A DNA stretch of 64,000 bases. It comes from CAIKMD01 sp035552195. GTDB taxonomy: Bacteria; Pseudomonadota; Alphaproteobacteria; ATCC43930; CGMCC-115725. Below, one piece after another: positions 61,586 to 64,000 of this stretch. The notes below the pieces were generated by a model. It was not told where the DNA came from. It saw only the letters and a list, made by a program, of their open reading frames with translations, and did no database searches. The first letter of the stretch is position 1, and the number at the start of each line of letters is the position of its first letter. The stretch lies in contig DASZLU010000006.1 in the NCBI GenBank assembly GCA_035552195.1, positions 62,001 through 126,000 on the forward strand, written 5' to 3'. The position numbers were made by a program, and so were the translations under genes.

Positions 61586-62856
61586 GCCGCCTCGGCGACC
61601 GTTCCGCGATCGAGTATCGTCGAGCGCGTCAGCAAGCCATAGGCCGCGATCCAGAGATAACAGATCGCCGGCACGAAGAGCGATGTCGCCAGACCAAACG
61701 CGTCGGCGGTGAAGCCGGTGATGACCGGCACGACCGCGCCGCCGACGATCGCGAGGCAGAGGATACCCGAGCCTTGCGGCGTCTCGTCGCCGAGATTTTC
61801 GATTGCGAGCGCGAAGATGGTCGGAAACATGATCGAATTGCAGAGGCCGACCGCGAGCACCGCAACCGCCGCGACGGTTCCGACGGAGACGCCGGAGACG
61901 CCGGCGAGCAACGCTGCGCCGCACGCACACGCGGCGAGGACCGTGCCCGCCGCGATCCGCCGCATCACGGCCGAGCCGACGAACCGCCCGACCATCGCGC
62001 CGCCCCAATAGAGGCTGATCAATCGGCCGCCGGTCGCGGCATCGACGCCGAGCGTGCTGCTCTGCATCAGGTAATTGATGAGAAGGCTGCCGATCGAGAC
62101 CTCGGCGCCGACATAGAGGAAGATCGACAGCGCGCCCAAGGCGAGACGCGGCTTCTTGAGCGGCGACAGTGCCGCCTCCAGCCGCTGCGGCTTATCCGGA
62201 AACGAGGCGGCGGCCCGGCGTAAGAGCCAAAAGCTCACGGCGAGCACGATCAGCACGACGGCAATACCGAGGAACGGCGTCTGCACCGCCTGCGCCTCGG
62301 CATGGCGATAAGCCTCGAGCACCGCCGGGGCCGCACCGCTCGGCGGTAGCGCATCGGCCGAGAGAATAAAGGTAGCGCCGACAAACGGTCCGATGAAGGT
62401 TCCCGCCGAATTAAGGGCCTGCGCCAAGGTCAGTCGGCTGGGCGAGGTTTCGCGTGAGCCGAGGATCGCGATCAGCGGATTGGCGGAGACCTGCAGGATC
62501 GTGATTCCCGCCGCCATCACAAAGAGCGCGAGGAGAAAGCCGCCGAAGACGCCGTACGATGCGGCCGGCGCGAAGAGTACACAGCCCGCCGCCATCAGCA
62601 CGAGACCGACGATCGCGCCATGGATGTAGCCGATGCGCGCGATGAGCGCACCCGCCGGCAGCGAGACGACGAGATAGGCGATGAAGAACGAGAATTGCGT
62701 GAGCATCACCTCGGCGTAGCTGAGCGAGAAGCTTGCCTTGAGCTTCGGCACCAGCGTGTCGACCAGCACGGTCGCGAAACCCCAGAGGAAGAAAAGCGTG
62801 ACCACCAACGCGACCAGCGCACGGTTCGGCGGCGCTGACGATTGAATCTCCGGCAT
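61582..62856 (-). CDS. MFS sugar transporter, FucP-like
   Basis: A 424-residue, twelve-span carrier of the fucose/glucose:H+ symporter family (FucP, GluP, NagP). FFLWGFATVLVDTLVPKLKASFSLSY lies at the N-terminus and ILQVSANPLIAILG near residue 125 is the family signature. It diverges from a GH3 beta-glucosidase gene by 126 bp and is coupled to an aldo/keto reductase. The three genes form a short module for hydrolysing a glycoside outside, importing the sugar and oxidising it. Confidence 0.9.
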   Translation of the reverse strand: MPEIQSSAPPNRALVALVVTLFFLWGFATVLVDTLVPKLKASFSLSYAEVMLTQFSFFIAYLVVSLPAGALIARIGYIHGAIVGLVLMAAGCVLFAPAASYGVFGGFLLALFVMAAGITILQVSANPLIAILGSRETSPSRLTLAQALNSAGTFIGPFVGATFILSADALPPSGAAPAVLEAYRHAEAQAVQTPFLGIAVVLIVLAVSFWLLRRAAASFPDKPQRLEAALSPLKKPRLALGALSIFLYVGAEVSIGSLLINYLMQSSTLGVDAATGGRLISLYWGGAMVGRFVGSAVMRRIAAGTVLAACACGAALLAGVSGVSVGTVAAVAVLAVGLCNSIMFPTIFALAIENLGDETPQGSGILCLAIVGGAVVPVITGFTADAFGLATSLFVPAICYLWIAAYGLLTRSTILDRGTVAEAA

Positions 62857-62970
62857 TCCCCGATCCCTTACCTACACGTTAGTCGCCATAAGGGCTGAAC
62901 GCGGGCGGCAGATTCAAGGGAATTTTGCGGTCCCAAAAGCCGTTCACAGACGCGGCCAACGCCGCTACAA

Positions 62971-62982
62971 CCCGGCGCCGGG
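62971..62982. promoter_or_regulatory. 12-bp palindrome directly before the beta-glucosidase start
   Basis: CCCGGCGCCGGG is a perfect palindrome ending at the base before the ATG. No good ribosome binding site is seen beside it. It could fold into a hairpin that modulates initiation, or be chance in GC-rich DNA. Confidence 0.25.
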
Positions 62983-64000
62983 ATGTTGCACAAGCCATTT
63001 TTCACCGCGATCACGGCGCTATCATTGATGGCGACAAGTCTCTGCGCAATCGCCGACGAGTCGCAAGACCGTCCCTGGGCCAACCGCGCCCTTAGCCCCG
63101 ACGCCCGCGCCGATCTCGTGATCCAGCAGATGACGATGGACGAAAAGCTTGCCCTTGTCGTTGGCACCAGCCAACGGCCCGACGGCGAAATCGTCGGGGC
63201 GGCCGGCTATGTCGCCGGATTGCCGCGACTTGGCATTCCGATGCTGAAGGAAAGCAACGCGGAGCTCGGCGTCGCGATCCCGCCTCTCGGAGACAAGCTT
63301 ACGCAAGCAGACGAAGCAACCGCCCTGCCCTCGGGTCTCGCGACCGCCGCGACTTGGAATCCGGCGATCGCTCGTGCCAACGGCATGATGATCGCCGAAG
63401 AGGCGCGGCGCAAAGGCTTCAACATATTGCTTGCGGGCGCGGTCAACCTCGTCCGCGATCCGCGCGCGGGGCGCAATTTCGAATATGCCGGCGAAGACCC
63501 ATTGCTCGCCGGAACGATGGTCGGCGCGGCGATAAGCGGCATTCAGGACAAGCACGTCATCTCGACGGTGAAACATTTTGCCGTCAACGATCAGGAGACG
63601 AACCGCACGCTGCTCGACGCGCGGATCGACATGGCGGCACTGCGCGAATCCGATCTCCTCGCCTTCGAGCTGGCGATCGAACATGGCCGGCCCGGCACGG
63701 TGATGTGCTCTTACAATCTGCTCGGCGGCATTCACGCCTGCGAGAACCCGACCCTTCTCGATAAGATCCTGCGCCAGGATTGGCATTTCCCGGGCTGGGT
63801 AATGTCGGATTGGGGCGCGGTGCATTCGACCAGCGAAGCGGCGCGCGCCGGGCTCGATCAGGAATCCGGCGCCGACTGGGATTCGCGCGCCTATTTCGGC
63901 GAGCCGCTCGCCGTGGCCGTGGCCGAAGGGTCGGTCACGACGGCACAGCTCAACACGATGGCGCATCGTATCCTGCGCACGATGTTCGCGAGCGGCGTCG
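62983..64000 (+). CDS. Glycoside hydrolase family 3 beta-glucosidase (partial, runs off the window)
   Basis: An open frame of at least 339 residues with no stop before the end of the window. A signal peptide (MLHKPFFTAITALSLMATSL, then CAIA) is followed by the GH3 N-terminal barrel: MTMDEKLALV near residue 48, RDPRAGRNFEYAGEDP near residue 165, KHFAVNDQETNR and the nucleophile D276 in VMSDWGAVHS. The enzyme would remove beta-linked glucose or another sugar from plant glycosides in the periplasm. It is divergent from the FucP-like carrier, suggesting a shared control region. The ATG has no clear ribosome binding site, so the start is not certain. Confidence 0.88.
   Translation, partial: MLHKPFFTAITALSLMATSLCAIADESQDRPWANRALSPDARADLVIQQMTMDEKLALVVGTSQRPDGEIVGAAGYVAGLPRLGIPMLKESNAELGVAIPPLGDKLTQADEATALPSGLATAATWNPAIARANGMMIAEEARRKGFNILLAGAVNLVRDPRAGRNFEYAGEDPLLAGTMVGAAISGIQDKHVISTVKHFAVNDQETNRTLLDARIDMAALRESDLLAFELAIEHGRPGTVMCSYNLLGGIHACENPTLLDKILRQDWHFPGWVMSDWGAVHSTSEAARAGLDQESGADWDSRAYFGEPLAVAVAEGSVTTAQLNTMAHRILRTMFASGV

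Overview
The window is GC-rich and densely packed. Its gene content (NitT/TauT-type ABC systems, LivHM permeases, aromatic-acid MFS carriers, LLM flavin monooxygenases, amidohydrolases, a Rieske oxygenase) and its intergenic palindromes suggest a soil or rhizosphere alphaproteobacterium, probably of the Hyphomicrobiales/Bradyrhizobium-Xanthobacteraceae kind. That placement is inference; there is no rRNA, tRNA or housekeeping marker. No phage, insertion sequence or CRISPR array was seen. No gap between genes exceeds about 300 bases.

Layout. (1) 0-6.8 kb: decarboxylase-like protein, ACMSD-type amidohydrolase, SDR, two tandem orphan periplasmic binding proteins and a LysR regulator. (2) 6.9-14 kb: aromatic-acid module with two GSTs, dienelactone hydrolase, pirin, FAD monooxygenase and two amidohydrolases. 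(3) 14-23 kb: ABC permease pair plus binding protein, VOC protein, MFS carrier, two more amidohydrolases, an ATPase-permease pair and a TRAP-type binding protein with no signal peptide. (4) 23-28 kb: LivM/LivH, a degenerate M24 enzyme, two tandem cupins and a carboxymuconolactone decarboxylase-like protein. (5) 28-34 kb: MFS carrier and a beta-oxidation-like operon (enoyl-CoA hydratase, acyl-CoA ligase, two acyl-CoA dehydrogenases). (6) 34-39 kb: NitT-type ABC system, an amidohydrolase pseudogene and another orphan binding protein. (7) 39-46 kb: NicX-like dioxygenase coupled to a complete YehZYXW/OsmF-type betaine ABC transporter, an unknown protein and an LLM monooxygenase. (8) 46-56 kb: FAS1-like dehydratase, a molybdenum hydroxylase large subunit without partners, a metallo-beta-lactamase-fold protein, an orphan receiver, dienelactone hydrolase, LLM monooxygenase, CoA transferase and Rieske oxygenase. 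(9) 55.5-60.6 kb: RraA-like protein, a 39-residue membrane protein, LivK, a MetE C-terminal-like enzyme, LivM and LivH. (10) 60.7-64 kb: sugar module (aldo/keto reductase, FucP-like carrier, divergent GH3 beta-glucosidase running off the window).

Taken together the region looks like an accessory catabolic island for aromatic, heteroaromatic and alicyclic acids. Small acids or betaines would be captured by many binding proteins and oxidised by flavin, Rieske, molybdenum or dioxygenase enzymes. The products would be processed by amidohydrolases, dienelactone hydrolases, RraA-type aldolase and CoA chemistry. No single complete textbook pathway is present, and substrate assignments are inferred. 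Striking points are the repeated ACMSD-like amidohydrolases (four intact, one broken), ten ABC permeases served by only three ATPases, a betaine-binding protein that appears to start at CTG, and a small membrane protein gene with a near-perfect Shine-Dalgarno site.
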